Source: Marinifilum_A sediminis (GTDB lineage Bacteria; Bacteroidota; Bacteroidia; Bacteroidales; Marinifilaceae). From it: a stretch of DNA of 64,000 nt. Positions 9,283-18,066 of this stretch are shown one piece after another; the first letter of the stretch is position 1; each line of letters opens with the position of its first letter. The translations under genes and the position numbers were made by a program. The notes beneath the pieces are model-generated. The model was not told the origin of the DNA. It saw only the letters and a program-made list of their open reading frames with translations, and did no database searches. The stretch spans positions 310,001 through 374,000 of the forward strand of contig CANMCX010000002.1 of assembly GCA_947496465.1 (NCBI GenBank), given 5' to 3'.

Positions 9283-10869
9283 ATGTATCAAAACAGATCA
9301 AATAGTAATTCGATACCTCAAAAAGTGAGATACCTCATTCTCTCACTTACTTTGTGCTTGATACATATTACACTCTTGGCTCAAGAAAATATATTAGATA
9401 AAAAAATATCAATTCGGTGTTCGGATATTAGTATTGACTCTGCATTGGATAGTATTTCAAAAGTAAGCAACTGCTTTTTTACCTATAATTCTGATTTGTT
9501 TAAATCTAAGGAAAACATCAACCTTTTATCTGAAAATGAAAGCATTCGCACTATTTTAAGGAGAATAATTCCAGATTCAACACTTAATTTCCATACCGCT
9601 GACAGACATATTGTTATTGTGCCTGTAAGATTTAAAAACGAACAAACTATAACTGAAAAGCTTATTCCTTACATTTCTTATAAAAAAATCAAAGGAATTA
9701 TATTTGATGAATCCGAAAAGAAAGCTCTGCCTTATGCAAGTGTTGGTATAAGAGGAAAACATGTTGGTACCATTACCAATCAGGATGGTGAATTTTCTTT
9801 AACCATATCGTCGAAAAATATTCATGATACTTTGGTCTTTTCATATGTAGGATTTAAAAATCAGGAGATTCCTGTTTCTGAAATTTCTGATAAGACCATT
9901 CAAGTATCATTAAAAGAGAATTTCATATCTCTCCAGGAAGTAATTATCAGGAATAATGATCCAATATCAATTATTAAAGCATCTGTTGGTAATATCTCAA
10001 AAAATTACCCACAAAAACCAACTAACCTAACCTCCTTTTATCGAGAATCTGTACTAAAGAATAAAAAGTACATGATCTATTCTGAATCAGTTCTGGATAT
10101 CTATAAGAATTCTTACAAAAAAAATGATTTGTCAGACAGAGTAAAGGTATTTAAAAGTAGAAAAATATACGATGTCTCGCGACTTGATACAATTTCCTTT
10201 CGTTTAAAAGGAGGTATTCAAGGCTGTCTGCATTTGGATATTATTAAGAAATTACCTGAGTTTCTTGATCCTGAATTCATGAGCTTTTATCAATATCGCT
10301 TGGCTGATATTAGCACATTCAATAATCAATCTGTATACGTTATTGAATTTCAACCTAAACCGAACTTAAACACACCTTTATTAAAAGGAAAATTATACAT
10401 TGAAACCAATAACTTGGCCATAATCAGAGCAGAATTTGGTTATGAGCGTCACCGCTTAAATGAACTTAGAAATAGATTTATTATTAAGGGAAGTAATAAA
10501 ACTAAAGTAAAGCCTCAAGTAGTTGATTATATAGTTAGTTATCGTAACATCAACGGAAAATATTATCTGAATCACACCTTGGGCAACCTAAAATTCAAAG
10601 TGAAAAATAGAAAGCGACTATTTTCGAATACCTTTTCTACCTCATTCGAAATGGCTACCACTAATACAAAAACTGAAAATGTAATTAAGTACAAGAGTAG
10701 AGAAACCATTCATCCATCTACAATATTCTCCAACTACAAAAATGTTTATGATAAGAATTTCTGGGGAGATAAAAATTACATTCATCCGGAAGAAAGCATA
10801 CAAGATGCTCTAAAAAGGATTAACAATAGCATGCAGCAAGTTGCATTGGGAAGTTCTGAAAGTAAATAG
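9283..10869 (+). CDS. Exported STN + CarboxypepD_reg protein without barrel, partner of sigma/FecR
   Basis: A 528-residue protein with a signal peptide (about 10-35, ending LLAQE). An STN (secretin/TonB N-terminal, signalling) domain spans about 40-110, a CarboxypepD_reg-like domain about 135-215 (KGIIFDESEKKALPYASV... NQDGEF), and then the region of about 300 residues shared with the protein at 6167. STN domains in transducing receptors contact FecR-type anti-sigma factors. Here the domain sits directly behind sigma and fecR (11 bp after fecR) but the plug and beta-barrel of a TonB receptor are absent. It may relay an envelope signal without transport; this is inference from domain order. 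Confidence 0.85.
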   Translation: MYQNRSNSNSIPQKVRYLILSLTLCLIHITLLAQENILDKKISIRCSDISIDSALDSISKVSNCFFTYNSDLFKSKENINLLSENESIRTILRRIIPDSTLNFHTADRHIVIVPVRFKNEQTITEKLIPYISYKKIKGIIFDESEKKALPYASVGIRGKHVGTITNQDGEFSLTISSKNIHDTLVFSYVGFKNQEIPVSEISDKTIQVSLKENFISLQEVIIRNNDPISIIKASVGNISKNYPQKPTNLTSFYRESVLKNKKYMIYSESVLDIYKNSYKKNDLSDRVKVFKSRKIYDVSRLDTISFRLKGGIQGCLHLDIIKKLPEFLDPEFMSFYQYRLADISTFNNQSVYVIEFQPKPNLNTPLLKGKLYIETNNLAIIRAEFGYERHRLNELRNRFIIKGSNKTKVKPQVVDYIVSYRNINGKYYLNHTLGNLKFKVKNRKRLFSNTFSTSFEMATTNTKTENVIKYKSRETIHPSTIFSNYKNVYDKNFWGDKNYIHPEESIQDALKRINNSMQQVALGSSESK

Positions 10870-10917
10870 TTTTGAAACTCATTTTGTATATTCAACTCGA
10901 ACAAATAAATTGTTTTT

Positions 10918-11331
10918 ATGAGTTGGACATGTCCAAATTGCAAAAGAGTACTTTCTGGTTCCAATCAGTATCATTCTTGTTATATTACCACTAAAGAAAC
11001 TCACACCGATAAGATGTCTTCAAAAATTTTGGAGACTTTTGAAATGCTTCATACTTATTTAAATACTTTCGAAAAAATTGAAATCCTTTATCTTAAGACC
11101 TGTATTCTATTTAAAATTGGTGCAACTTTTTTATCCATTTACCCTAGAAAAGATAGATTTATCCTTGAATATCAATTAAATCGGGAGGAAGATCAATTTC
11201 CTGTATACAAATGCAAAAGAATTTCTAAAAACAGAGTTTTACACAGTCTGGCAATTGTATCACCTGCGGAAATAGACAGTCAATTGAAAGCTTGGATTAA
11301 AGAAGCATATTTGACAATTAGAAAAATATAA
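10918..11331 (+). CDS. DUF5655 domain protein with N-terminal zinc-ribbon-like motif
   Basis: A 137-residue cytoplasmic protein. It opens with WTCPNCKRVLSGSNQYHSC, a CxxC...HxxC pattern fitting a small zinc ribbon. The rest matches the DUF5655 pattern, including an FKIGATFLSIYPRKDRFILEYQLNR strand segment and a C-terminal ...KAWIKEAYLTI helix. The function of the family is not known. The gene stands 48 bp after the preceding CDS and 55 bp before the flippase-like gene. Confidence 0.75.
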   Translation: MSWTCPNCKRVLSGSNQYHSCYITTKETHTDKMSSKILETFEMLHTYLNTFEKIEILYLKTCILFKIGATFLSIYPRKDRFILEYQLNREEDQFPVYKCKRISKNRVLHSLAIVSPAEIDSQLKAWIKEAYLTIRKI

Positions 11332-11386
11332 TTTCTATTTTTGCATACCATTTCTATACCTTTTCAGTTTATTGATATCACAATTC

Positions 11387-12379
11387 ATGAGTAAATCATT
11401 CAAAAAAATATTTCAAAACTTAATCGGAATTTCAATTGGTGCAATCTTCTTATTTTTAACATTGCGAGAAAAACCCTTGACTGCCGTTTGGGAAAGCCTA
11501 GCCAATTCAGATTATTTCTTTATCCTATTAAGCTTTTTAATCTTATTCATCGTATTTTATTTAAGAGCATTACGATGGAAACTGCTCCTAGAGGAATCTG
11601 GAGAAAAACCAAAATCCGATAAAGTATTAACATCCATATTAATTGGCTATTTCGTAAATAGTTTCACGCCTAAATTGGGTGAAATACTTCGCTGTACATC
11701 TCTTCAAAAGAATTCTAAAGTTCCAGTTTCTGTTTCAATGGGGAGTTTAATGGCAGAAAGAGCTTATGATTTATTAATACTAGGTGTAGGAGTATTTACC
11801 ATTTTCTGGATAGAATTGGATCGCTTACAAGAAATACTCGATTCTACTTTAGGTGGTATATCGCATATCTACGGCTATCGTTATATTTACGCTTTCCCTG
11901 TCGCGATACTTGTTTTTGGATTATTATTCGTTCTTAGTTTTAAGAGATTAAAAAAATCAGAGAAAGCTGTCATTAAAAAGTTTATTGGGTTCCTACAAAG
12001 CATGTTCGTTTCTTTAAAACATGGATTATTATTGAAAAAAAGGTTCAAATTTATCCTTCTTACCATTCTAATTTGGTGTTCATTAGTTCTTTTAAATTAC
12101 ACCTATTTATTGTGCTTACCCGAAACAGCTTCTTATCCTATTACATTTGCCATTGTAATTTTATTTATAGGTGGACTTGGTTGGGCTTTACCTAGTCCCG
12201 GTGGCATAGGAACTACTCATTTCTTTTTACTTCAGTTATTTTTAGCTTATCAACTCGATGCAAATGCCGGTATTAGTTTTGGAATCCTCTCTAATGGCCT
12301 TACATTTATAGGAACTATTGTATTGGGAGGATATGGTTATTTTCGATTTTGGAGTGAAATGAGAGAAGGAAAAAAATAA
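11387..12379 (+). CDS. Lysylphosphatidylglycerol synthase TM-region / flippase-like membrane protein
   Basis: A 330-residue integral membrane protein of the LPG_synthase_TM (UPF0104/YbhN) family with about eight membrane helices. Family signatures are visible: FYLRALRWKLLL near residue 60, GYFVNSFTPKLGEILR near 90 (the N..TP..GE motif), MAERAYDLL near 125 and the PSPGGIGTTHFF motif near 270. Family members are thought to move or modify lipids; no aminoacyltransferase domain is attached here, so a flippase-like role is inferred. An in-frame TTG at 11372 lies upstream, but the ATG at 11387 is the better start. Confidence 0.85.
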   Translation: MSKSFKKIFQNLIGISIGAIFLFLTLREKPLTAVWESLANSDYFFILLSFLILFIVFYLRALRWKLLLEESGEKPKSDKVLTSILIGYFVNSFTPKLGEILRCTSLQKNSKVPVSVSMGSLMAERAYDLLILGVGVFTIFWIELDRLQEILDSTLGGISHIYGYRYIYAFPVAILVFGLLFVLSFKRLKKSEKAVIKKFIGFLQSMFVSLKHGLLLKKRFKFILLTILIWCSLVLLNYTYLLCLPETASYPITFAIVILFIGGLGWALPSPGGIGTTHFFLLQLFLAYQLDANAGISFGILSNGLTFIGTIVLGGYGYFRFWSEMREGKK

Positions 12380-12395
12380 TTCCTTACCAAATACA

Positions 12396-12427
12396 TTTAT
12401 CTAACTCATATATTAGAATTATCTTTG
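12396..12427 (+). promoter_or_regulatory. Candidate promoter of the DEAD-box helicase gene
   Basis: TTTA at 12396-12399, a 20-bp spacer and a perfect TAnnTTTG box (TATCTTTG, 12420-12427) lie 24 bp before the helicase start codon. Confidence 0.55.
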
Positions 12428-12451
12428 CGCCCACTAAATAAGTAGCAAGTC

Positions 12452-13702
12452 ATGAAATTTAATCAATATAGCTTTTCTCCAGATATCAAGAAAAACCTTG
12501 AATCACTTGGATTTAAAAGACCTACAGATATTCAATATAAAGCCATTCCGCCAATTGTAAGAGGTGAAGATGTGCTGGCAATTGCACAAACCGGAACCGG
12601 TAAAACAGCAGCTTTCGCCATTCCTGTTATCGATAAAATTCACAAAAGCAAAAAGAGCAAACGAAGCGAAGGCATTAAATGTGTGGTTATGGTTCCTACA
12701 AGAGAACTAGCCATTCAGATTACCGAAGTGTTTCAGGAAATTGCTAAACACACCAAAGTAAACAGTTTATGCGTATTTGGTGGTGTAGATCAGGATCCAC
12801 AGATAGAAAAATTAGAAAAAGGTGTTGATATTTTAATTTCTACACCTGGTAGAATGTTCGACTTGGTAAGTCAGGGATATATCAAACTAGATCAAATTGA
12901 AACGCTTGTTTTGGATGAAGCCGACCACATGTTGGATTTAGGTTTTATTAAAGACATTCAGGATTTAATCCGATTCTTACCAAAGAACAGACAAACCCTT
13001 TTCTTTTCGGCAACCATTACTCCAAAAATTAAAAAACTAGCCTATTCTTTAGTTCGAAAAGCAATTCGTATACAAATTTCTCCAAAAGATCCTGTTTCTC
13101 GAAATGTAGAACACTCTTTGGTAAATGTTGATATGGATGACAAACGTTTCTTTTTGGAACGAATGGCGAAAGAACACGAGGAGAGTAAAATTCTTGTGTT
13201 TGTTAGAACTAAAGTTCGTGCCGAAAGAGTTCACAAAGCAATGGAACGTGTTGGAGTTAAAACTCAGGTTATTCATGGTGATCGTGAGCAAAAAGACCGT
13301 TTGGTAGCCATGGAAGCTTTCAAGTCTGGCGAAGTGAAAATTCTAATTGCAACAGATGTAACTGCCCGAGGTATTGATATTCCGAATGTAGATTATGTTG
13401 TAAATTACGATTTGCCTGATGTTGCAGAAAATTACGTTCACCGTGTTGGTCGAACCGGTCGTGGTGTTCAAAAAGGAATTGCCATTTCATTCTGCTGCCC
13501 AACAAACGAAAAAGAGTTACTAGCCGACATTGAAGAATTTCTTGGAGGCGAAATTCAAGTTATGGATGTTAGTCACAATGAATATTCTGCAACCATCGAT
13601 TTCTCAGAAGATTATTCGAAGAGTTTGAAAGAACTAATGGATGAAGCAGATGAGTTCATGGATAAACCCAAAAAGAAAAAATCGAAGAAAAAGAAAAAGT
13701 AA
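12452..13702 (+). CDS. DEAD-box ATP-dependent RNA helicase
   Basis: A 416-residue RNA helicase core for ribosome or RNA-degradation work in the cytoplasm. Motifs in order: Q-motif (GFKRPTDIQ), Walker A AQTGTGKT, Ia PTRELA, GG, TPGR, II DEADHML, III SAT, IV ILVFVRTK, V ATDVTARGID, VI HRVGRTGR. The tail (about 385-416) is Lys-rich (KPKKKKSKKKKK), as in the RhlE-like group of Bacteroidota. Multiple such helicases exist per genome, so I give no gene symbol. A good terminator follows. Confidence 0.95.
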   Translation: MKFNQYSFSPDIKKNLESLGFKRPTDIQYKAIPPIVRGEDVLAIAQTGTGKTAAFAIPVIDKIHKSKKSKRSEGIKCVVMVPTRELAIQITEVFQEIAKHTKVNSLCVFGGVDQDPQIEKLEKGVDILISTPGRMFDLVSQGYIKLDQIETLVLDEADHMLDLGFIKDIQDLIRFLPKNRQTLFFSATITPKIKKLAYSLVRKAIRIQISPKDPVSRNVEHSLVNVDMDDKRFFLERMAKEHEESKILVFVRTKVRAERVHKAMERVGVKTQVIHGDREQKDRLVAMEAFKSGEVKILIATDVTARGIDIPNVDYVVNYDLPDVAENYVHRVGRTGRGVQKGIAISFCCPTNEKELLADIEEFLGGEIQVMDVSHNEYSATIDFSEDYSKSLKELMDEADEFMDKPKKKKSKKKKK

Positions 13703-13722
13703 TTCCCTATAAATCAGAATTT

Positions 13723-13757
13723 AACCTCAAACTATTTAAAGTTTGAGGTTTTCTTTT
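13723..13757 (+). terminator. Intrinsic terminator after helicase gene
   Basis: A 10-bp perfect stem (AACCTCAAAC/GTTTGAGGTT, 13723-13732 with 13741-13750), an 8-base loop and a T-rich tail. Confidence 0.9.
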
Positions 13758-13811
13758 TGCATTTAGCAAAAAAGAAAAATATATTCGTTACACACTATTA
13801 AATATACACCT

Positions 13812-14978
13812 ATGCAATCTTTCATCTCTCCTGACAATAACATTGTATTGTTTTTTGTGATAACAGGAGCTGCAGCCTTTGGGATTTACTCCGAACACAA
13901 AAAATGGTTTGGTAAATTATCAGGAATTTTAGTTACCATGATATCCATGTCGCTACTTGCCATGACTGGAGTTGTTCCCGTGGCTTCCAATCCAAATATA
14001 AAAGTTGAAGTATACGATTTGGTATTCTCCTATTTCATTCCCATATCTATTCCGATGCTGTTATTTAGCTCTAATATTGTAAAAATTGTGAAGGAGAGTG
14101 GAAAACTACTCGTCGCATATATATTAGGAGCAATTGGAATTGTAATAGGTTGTTTTATAGCTTTTGGACTAATTGGTTTGGGACCCGATTCTGGAAAAAC
14201 TGCTGGTGTAATTGCAGCCACCTTAATTGGAGGTAGCGTAAACTTTATTGCAGCAGCCGAAGCCTTAAATTTTAGTACCAATCCATTGTTTACAGCAACT
14301 ATTGCCGTTGACAACTTCGTGTCGAACCTGTATACTTTGTTTCTCTTCTTAACTCCTTCTCTCCTATTTCTATCAAGATTTTTTGTGAAGCCTAAAAAAG
14401 AAAATCAGATCGAAGAAGTGAAGAGTGACAGCAAAACTTTTCCGATGACTATGGAACGTATTGCGGTATCGGTTTTTATTGCAGCCTTAATTGCTGGATT
14501 AGGAAGTATAATTGCACCATTTCTACAAAATTTACTACAAACCGATATCAACTTAAGCATTCTAATAATCACTGTACTTGCAGTTTTAGCTGCCAATTTA
14601 TTTCCTAAGCTACTGCGTCCACTTGAAGACACCGCTTTCTCGGTTGGTTTATGGATGATGTATGTTTTCTTAGCCGTTATAGGTGCTGCAACCAACATAC
14701 AACAGATTTTTAGCATTGGACCGGCGGTATTGGCATTCTATTTAGCTATTATGCTTTTCCACTTTGTATTTCTACTATCCTTGGCAAAACTATTCAAACT
14801 GGATGTTTACGAAGTTGTAATCTCATCAGCAGCGAACATCATGGGACCATCAGTAGCAGCTCCTATGGCAGCTTCGATGGGACAAAAGAAATTGGTAACA
14901 CCAGGAATTCTGGTTGGAATTCTTGGCTATGTAATTGGTACTTTTATTGGTGTATCCATCGCCATATATTTGAGTTAA
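13812..14978 (+). CDS. DUF819 family integral membrane protein
   Basis: A 388-residue protein with about ten to twelve hydrophobic helices and little else. The N-terminal SPDNNIVLFFVITGAAAFGIY, the central GGSVNFIAAAEAL and the C-terminal SSAANIMGPSVAAPMA are recognisable signatures of the DUF819 (YjcL-like) family. The family is predicted to be a secondary transporter related to the bile acid/anion exchanger fold; the substrate is not known. It stands alone between two terminators. Confidence 0.88.
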   Translation: MQSFISPDNNIVLFFVITGAAAFGIYSEHKKWFGKLSGILVTMISMSLLAMTGVVPVASNPNIKVEVYDLVFSYFIPISIPMLLFSSNIVKIVKESGKLLVAYILGAIGIVIGCFIAFGLIGLGPDSGKTAGVIAATLIGGSVNFIAAAEALNFSTNPLFTATIAVDNFVSNLYTLFLFLTPSLLFLSRFFVKPKKENQIEEVKSDSKTFPMTMERIAVSVFIAALIAGLGSIIAPFLQNLLQTDINLSILIITVLAVLAANLFPKLLRPLEDTAFSVGLWMMYVFLAVIGAATNIQQIFSIGPAVLAFYLAIMLFHFVFLLSLAKLFKLDVYEVVISSAANIMGPSVAAPMAASMGQKKLVTPGILVGILGYVIGTFIGVSIAIYLS

Positions 14979-15003
14979 ATATTTTAGAAAAATTATATTT
15001 TGA

Positions 15004-15035
15004 AAAGCTTTGCAGTAATGCAGAGCTTTTTTTTT
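15004..15035 (+). terminator. Intrinsic terminator after DUF819 gene
   Basis: An 11-bp stem with one G-T pair (AAAGCTTTGCA/TGCAGAGCTTT, 15004-15014 with 15019-15029), a GTAA loop and a run of T. Confidence 0.92.
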
Positions 15036-15044
15036 GAATACAGT

Positions 15045-15072
15045 ACGTGTGTCGTAAGATATGATTGTCTTA
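15045..15072 (+). promoter_or_regulatory. Copy A of a duplicated two-box element, candidate ECF promoter of the sigma gene
   Basis: ACGTGTG at 15045-15051 and GTCTTA at 15067-15072 are separated by 15 bp. The same two boxes with the same spacing recur at 15780-15807, ahead of fecR. This copy lies about 115 bp before the sigma start. The layout resembles a -35/-10 pair of an ECF promoter; the assignment is inferred. Confidence 0.5.
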
Positions 15073-15187
15073 TATATGAATGCAGGAAATATTGGAATAA
15101 AAATGTTAAATTAACCATCTGATAAATACCTGTTCGAAATATCAAGAAGCAAGGCGAATAAAACAAAATTACACAAGCGCGATATCA

Positions 15188-15760
15188 ATGACACAAAGCC
15201 CTACTACCAATTCTATAGAATTGCTTACGGAGAGACGAATTGAAGAATTATTTAAAGAACACTATGCTGTATTAACTGCTTATGCAAATAAGTTTTTAAC
15301 CGATTTGGATGATGCTCGGGAAATTGTTCAAAATGTTTTTGTTCAATTAATAGATCACAAGGAAACGGTTAAAATTCATACTTCGGCTAAAGCACACTTG
15401 TACACTTCGGTTCGAAATGCATGTTTAAATGTAATTCGACAAAGAAGTACACATGCCAAGCACCATGAAAATATCAAGTATTTAAATTCGGATTTGGGTA
15501 TTGGTGCTGATAAAATTTTAGAGCAAACCGAATTAGAACATCAGTTGTATCAAGCCATTGATGAATTGCCTGAACAGTGTCAACGCATATTTAAATTGAA
15601 TCGATTCGATGGCTTTACCAATCAGGAAATAGCCGATCAGTTACAGATATCGAAACGAACAGTAGAGACACAAATTAGCAAGGCATTAAAAACATTGCGC
15701 AATAAGATTGGACCAATGCTAGCTAGCTTGCTGATTTTATGGATCATGAAAGAAATGTGA
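15188..15760 (+). CDS. ECF RNA polymerase sigma factor (second pair)
   Basis: A 190-residue sigma factor with region 2 (about 20-90, YANKFLTDLDDAREIVQNVFVQL) and region 4 (about 130-180, LPEQCQRIFKLNRFDGFTNQEIADQLQISKRT). A hydrophobic C-terminal tip (MLASLLILWIMKEM) is odd for a soluble sigma factor and might be a membrane or anti-sigma contact; that is a guess. It is followed by its FecR anti-sigma factor after 63 bp that contain copy B of the two-box element, so fecR may also have its own promoter. Confidence 0.93.
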   Translation: MTQSPTTNSIELLTERRIEELFKEHYAVLTAYANKFLTDLDDAREIVQNVFVQLIDHKETVKIHTSAKAHLYTSVRNACLNVIRQRSTHAKHHENIKYLNSDLGIGADKILEQTELEHQLYQAIDELPEQCQRIFKLNRFDGFTNQEIADQLQISKRTVETQISKALKTLRNKIGPMLASLLILWIMKEM

Positions 15761-15779
15761 TTTTTTTAAATTCTTAAGT

Positions 15780-15807
15780 ACGTGTGACAGTAAACTTACT
15801 TGTCTTA
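15780..15807 (+). promoter_or_regulatory. Copy B of the duplicated two-box element, candidate ECF promoter of fecR
   Basis: ACGTGTG at 15780-15786, a 15-bp gap and GTCTTA at 15802-15807, identical in both boxes and spacing to the copy at 15045. The downstream box ends 16 bp before the fecR ATG, so any transcript would have a very short leader. Confidence 0.5.
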
Positions 15808-15823
15808 CTAATAGAAAAGCGAA

Positions 15824-16801
15824 ATGAACGAAAACAAACAACATATCGACGAGCAAATATTATTAAGCATTTTAAATCAAAAGGCTTCGGAAGAGGATGT
15901 AAAAACATTCGAAAAATGGATGGCTTCAAATCCTGAAAACAAAGAATCTTTTGAAAAGATGCGTAAGATTTGGGAAAAGAGTAAAGAAATTGAAATCTTT
16001 AATCAGATTGATGTTGAAGCGGACTGGAAACTAGTAAAGGCAAAAACTGCCCCTAAAGCTAAAGTCAGAAAACTAAGTGTATATATTCGCTATGCAGCAT
16101 CAATTGTAATTCTGATAAGTTTAAGCTTTGCATTTTTGTATCAAACCACACCAGGCTTTGGCAAATTGGCTCAGCAAAAAACAAAACTGAAAAAAGATCA
16201 GGTTCTTTTGGCTGATGGAACACAAGTTCATTTGAACCAGAACAGTCGTTTGGTGTATCCAAATCAGTTCAATTCAAAAACAAGAAATGTAATATTGGAA
16301 GGTGAAGCTTACTTCGAAGTAGAAAAAAATCCATCCAAACCATTTATAATAACTTCTGGAAATGCGATTATTGAAGTACTTGGTACCGCCTTTAATGTTC
16401 GCAACGATGAGAAAGGAAGAACCATTGTAACTGTTAATTCAGGAAAGGTGAGTCTTACCGATCAAAAAACGAAGAAAGTTGTTTTCCTAACAAAAGGTGA
16501 AAAAGGAATCTTGCATGATTCTACCATCACCGAATCGGTAAACGATGAACCAAATTTTGATACCTGGAAGACTGGAGTTCTAAGATTCAGAAAAACACCA
16601 ATGCCATTGGTGTTTAAATACATTGAGGACTATTATGGCATTAAAATCACAAACAAATGCGAAAGAATTGATACGCTGAATTTTAGCAGCACATTCAACA
16701 ACCAACGTATTAATAGTGTGATATCTGAACTGGAATTACAACTTAATGTAACAACAGTAAAAAGGGGAAAACATCTCATTATTTCCGAGAAGAGGAACTA
16801 A
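15824..16801 (+). CDS. FecR-family anti-sigma factor (second pair)
   Basis: A 325-residue single-pass protein. The cytoplasmic sigma-binding part spans about 1-85 and a membrane helix about 88-107 (YIRYAASIVILISLSFAFLY). The periplasmic FecR domain (about 120-225) contains LADGTQVHLNQNSRLVYP, LEGEAYFEVEKNPSKPF and VLGTAFNVRN. The C-terminal DUF4974-like module is near 250-320. It should sequester the sigma factor encoded upstream. It is followed after 17 bp by the DUF3575-like gene, so it leads a short operon. Confidence 0.93.
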   Translation: MNENKQHIDEQILLSILNQKASEEDVKTFEKWMASNPENKESFEKMRKIWEKSKEIEIFNQIDVEADWKLVKAKTAPKAKVRKLSVYIRYAASIVILISLSFAFLYQTTPGFGKLAQQKTKLKKDQVLLADGTQVHLNQNSRLVYPNQFNSKTRNVILEGEAYFEVEKNPSKPFIITSGNAIIEVLGTAFNVRNDEKGRTIVTVNSGKVSLTDQKTKKVVFLTKGEKGILHDSTITESVNDEPNFDTWKTGVLRFRKTPMPLVFKYIEDYYGIKITNKCERIDTLNFSSTFNNQRINSVISELELQLNVTTVKRGKHLIISEKRN

Positions 16802-16818
16802 ATCTCATAAAAGAAACA

Positions 16819-17352
16819 ATGAAAAATAAAATTGCACTTATATCAATCATCTTATTACTTAGCGCTTCGTTTGTAGAGGCACAAAAAACAGTTGTTAAAG
16901 CCAATATGCTAAGTCCATTGGTACGAACCGGATCATTTTTTGTAGAACAGCAATTAAACGATAACAGTAGTTTGCAATTGGGTTTACTATACACTGGAAA
17001 AACCTGGGATGACACTAAAGTTAGAGGTTGGGGTATTACGCCAGAATACAGATTTTACCTTTCTGATTCGCCTGCGCCCGAAGGCTTTTTTGTAGCACCC
17101 TATGCTCGATATTTGCACTTCAATTTGGAAAATGAAGCCAATGATGAAGCAAAAATGAACGGATTGGGAGCTGGCTTAATCATTGGTCAACAGTACATTT
17201 TCAAGAAAAGAGTCAGTTTTGAATGGTTTTTTGGACCTGGCTATACCAATATTGATTTAGATGTAGACTCTGGTGTAGAAGATGATTTTGATACCGGCAG
17301 CTGGGATGGCTTTACGCTGCGAGCAGGTATCACTTTAGGTATCGCATTTTAA
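16819..17352 (+). CDS. Exported DUF3575-like outer-membrane beta-barrel protein
   Basis: A 177-residue protein with a signal peptide (about 1-21, cleaved after VEAQ). The mature part has alternating hydrophobic strands, TPEYRFYLSD, FFVAPYARYLHFNLE, GLGAGLIIGQQYIF and a C-terminal strand ending in GIAF, typical of small eight-stranded barrels and of DUF3575. It lies 17 bp after fecR and is probably co-regulated by this sigma system. Ligand or structural role unknown. Confidence 0.75.
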   Translation: MKNKIALISIILLLSASFVEAQKTVVKANMLSPLVRTGSFFVEQQLNDNSSLQLGLLYTGKTWDDTKVRGWGITPEYRFYLSDSPAPEGFFVAPYARYLHFNLENEANDEAKMNGLGAGLIIGQQYIFKKRVSFEWFFGPGYTNIDLDVDSGVEDDFDTGSWDGFTLRAGITLGIAF

Positions 17353-17465
17353 ACAATCAAAAAAACGTATTTAGTACAGAATTTCTTACTCGATTTTTCG
17401 AGTGAATGGCTCATCTTATGCCTAAAAAACAAATAACCTATTAACAATAATAAAAAAAAGATTAC

Positions 17466-17927
17466 ATGAAAAAGTTATTAATTATTGCAGCTATTGCATT
17501 CGGATTTTTATCAACTTCAAACGCTCAAAAAGTAGAGTACAAAGTAATTACTTCAGTAGAATCTATTGTTCCTATGGGAATTGGCCGTTCTAGAATTATT
17601 GAAGAAAAAGATCCTATTGAAGCAGAAAATTTCACAACTGAAAGAACCGATGGTAAAAAAAGCAAGCAAAAAGCCGTAAAAAGAAAGGATGCCAAAGTAA
17701 ATCTATTTTCGGAAACTAAATTGCTGAATTTCTACAGTATTGCAGGTATTAATTTCCAAAATATCGCTTCAAACGATGCGTTGCTATCATCAAAAATCAA
17801 TAAACTTACCAGCGAAGGATGGGAATTGGCTTTCGTATCTAGTGGTGTTGAAAGTGATAGCGGTAAAGGTGATGGTAAAGGAATTTTTATCACCAGATAT
17901 ATTTTTAAAAAGACGAGTAAAATCTAA
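17466..17927 (+). CDS. Small exported protein with DUF4177-like pattern
   Basis: A 153-residue protein with a clear signal peptide (about 1-20, SNAQ). The mature chain starts VEYKVITSVES and later carries INKLTSEGWELAFVSSG followed by a strand ITRYIFKK. The EYKV... LNxLxxEGWEL... pattern is the one seen in DUF4177 proteins, here with a charged insertion (about residues 45-85). I have no functional assignment. It is 113 bp after the barrel protein and is followed by a terminator, so it is likely the last gene of the sigma/fecR cluster. Confidence 0.6.
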   Translation: MKKLLIIAAIAFGFLSTSNAQKVEYKVITSVESIVPMGIGRSRIIEEKDPIEAENFTTERTDGKKSKQKAVKRKDAKVNLFSETKLLNFYSIAGINFQNIASNDALLSSKINKLTSEGWELAFVSSGVESDSGKGDGKGIFITRYIFKKTSKI

Positions 17928-17983
17928 TTAATTTCAACAAATCATATTGATTTTACATTATTATTCAAGTAAATTTGAATACC

Positions 17984-18016
17984 AAGGAAGCCAAAAAGGC
18001 TTCCTTTTGTTGTTTA
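17984..18016 (+). terminator. Intrinsic terminator between the sigma/fecR cluster and the TonB receptor gene
   Basis: A 9-bp stem AAGGAAGCC/GGCTTCCTT (17984-17992 with 17998-18006), a 5-base A loop and a T-rich tail. The TonB receptor downstream therefore needs its own promoter. Confidence 0.82.
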
Positions 18017-18037
18017 TGATAACAATGTGTAAATTTA
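18006..18037 (+). promoter_or_regulatory. Candidate promoter of the TonB receptor gene
   Basis: TTTG at 18006-18009 and TAAATTTA at 18030-18037 are separated by 20 bp, one mismatch from the Bacteroidota vegetative consensus. It overlaps the T-tail of the preceding terminator and lies 29 bp before the start codon. Confidence 0.45.
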
Positions 18038-18066
18038 CGCTATAAACCAATCACATCTGCCAACAT

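Noticed and set aside
17367..17400. Third copy of the ACGTGTG/GTCTTA element before the gene at 17466
   Set aside because: Only ACGTATT and a TTCTTAC are present, with a gap several bases shorter than the 15 bp of the other copies.
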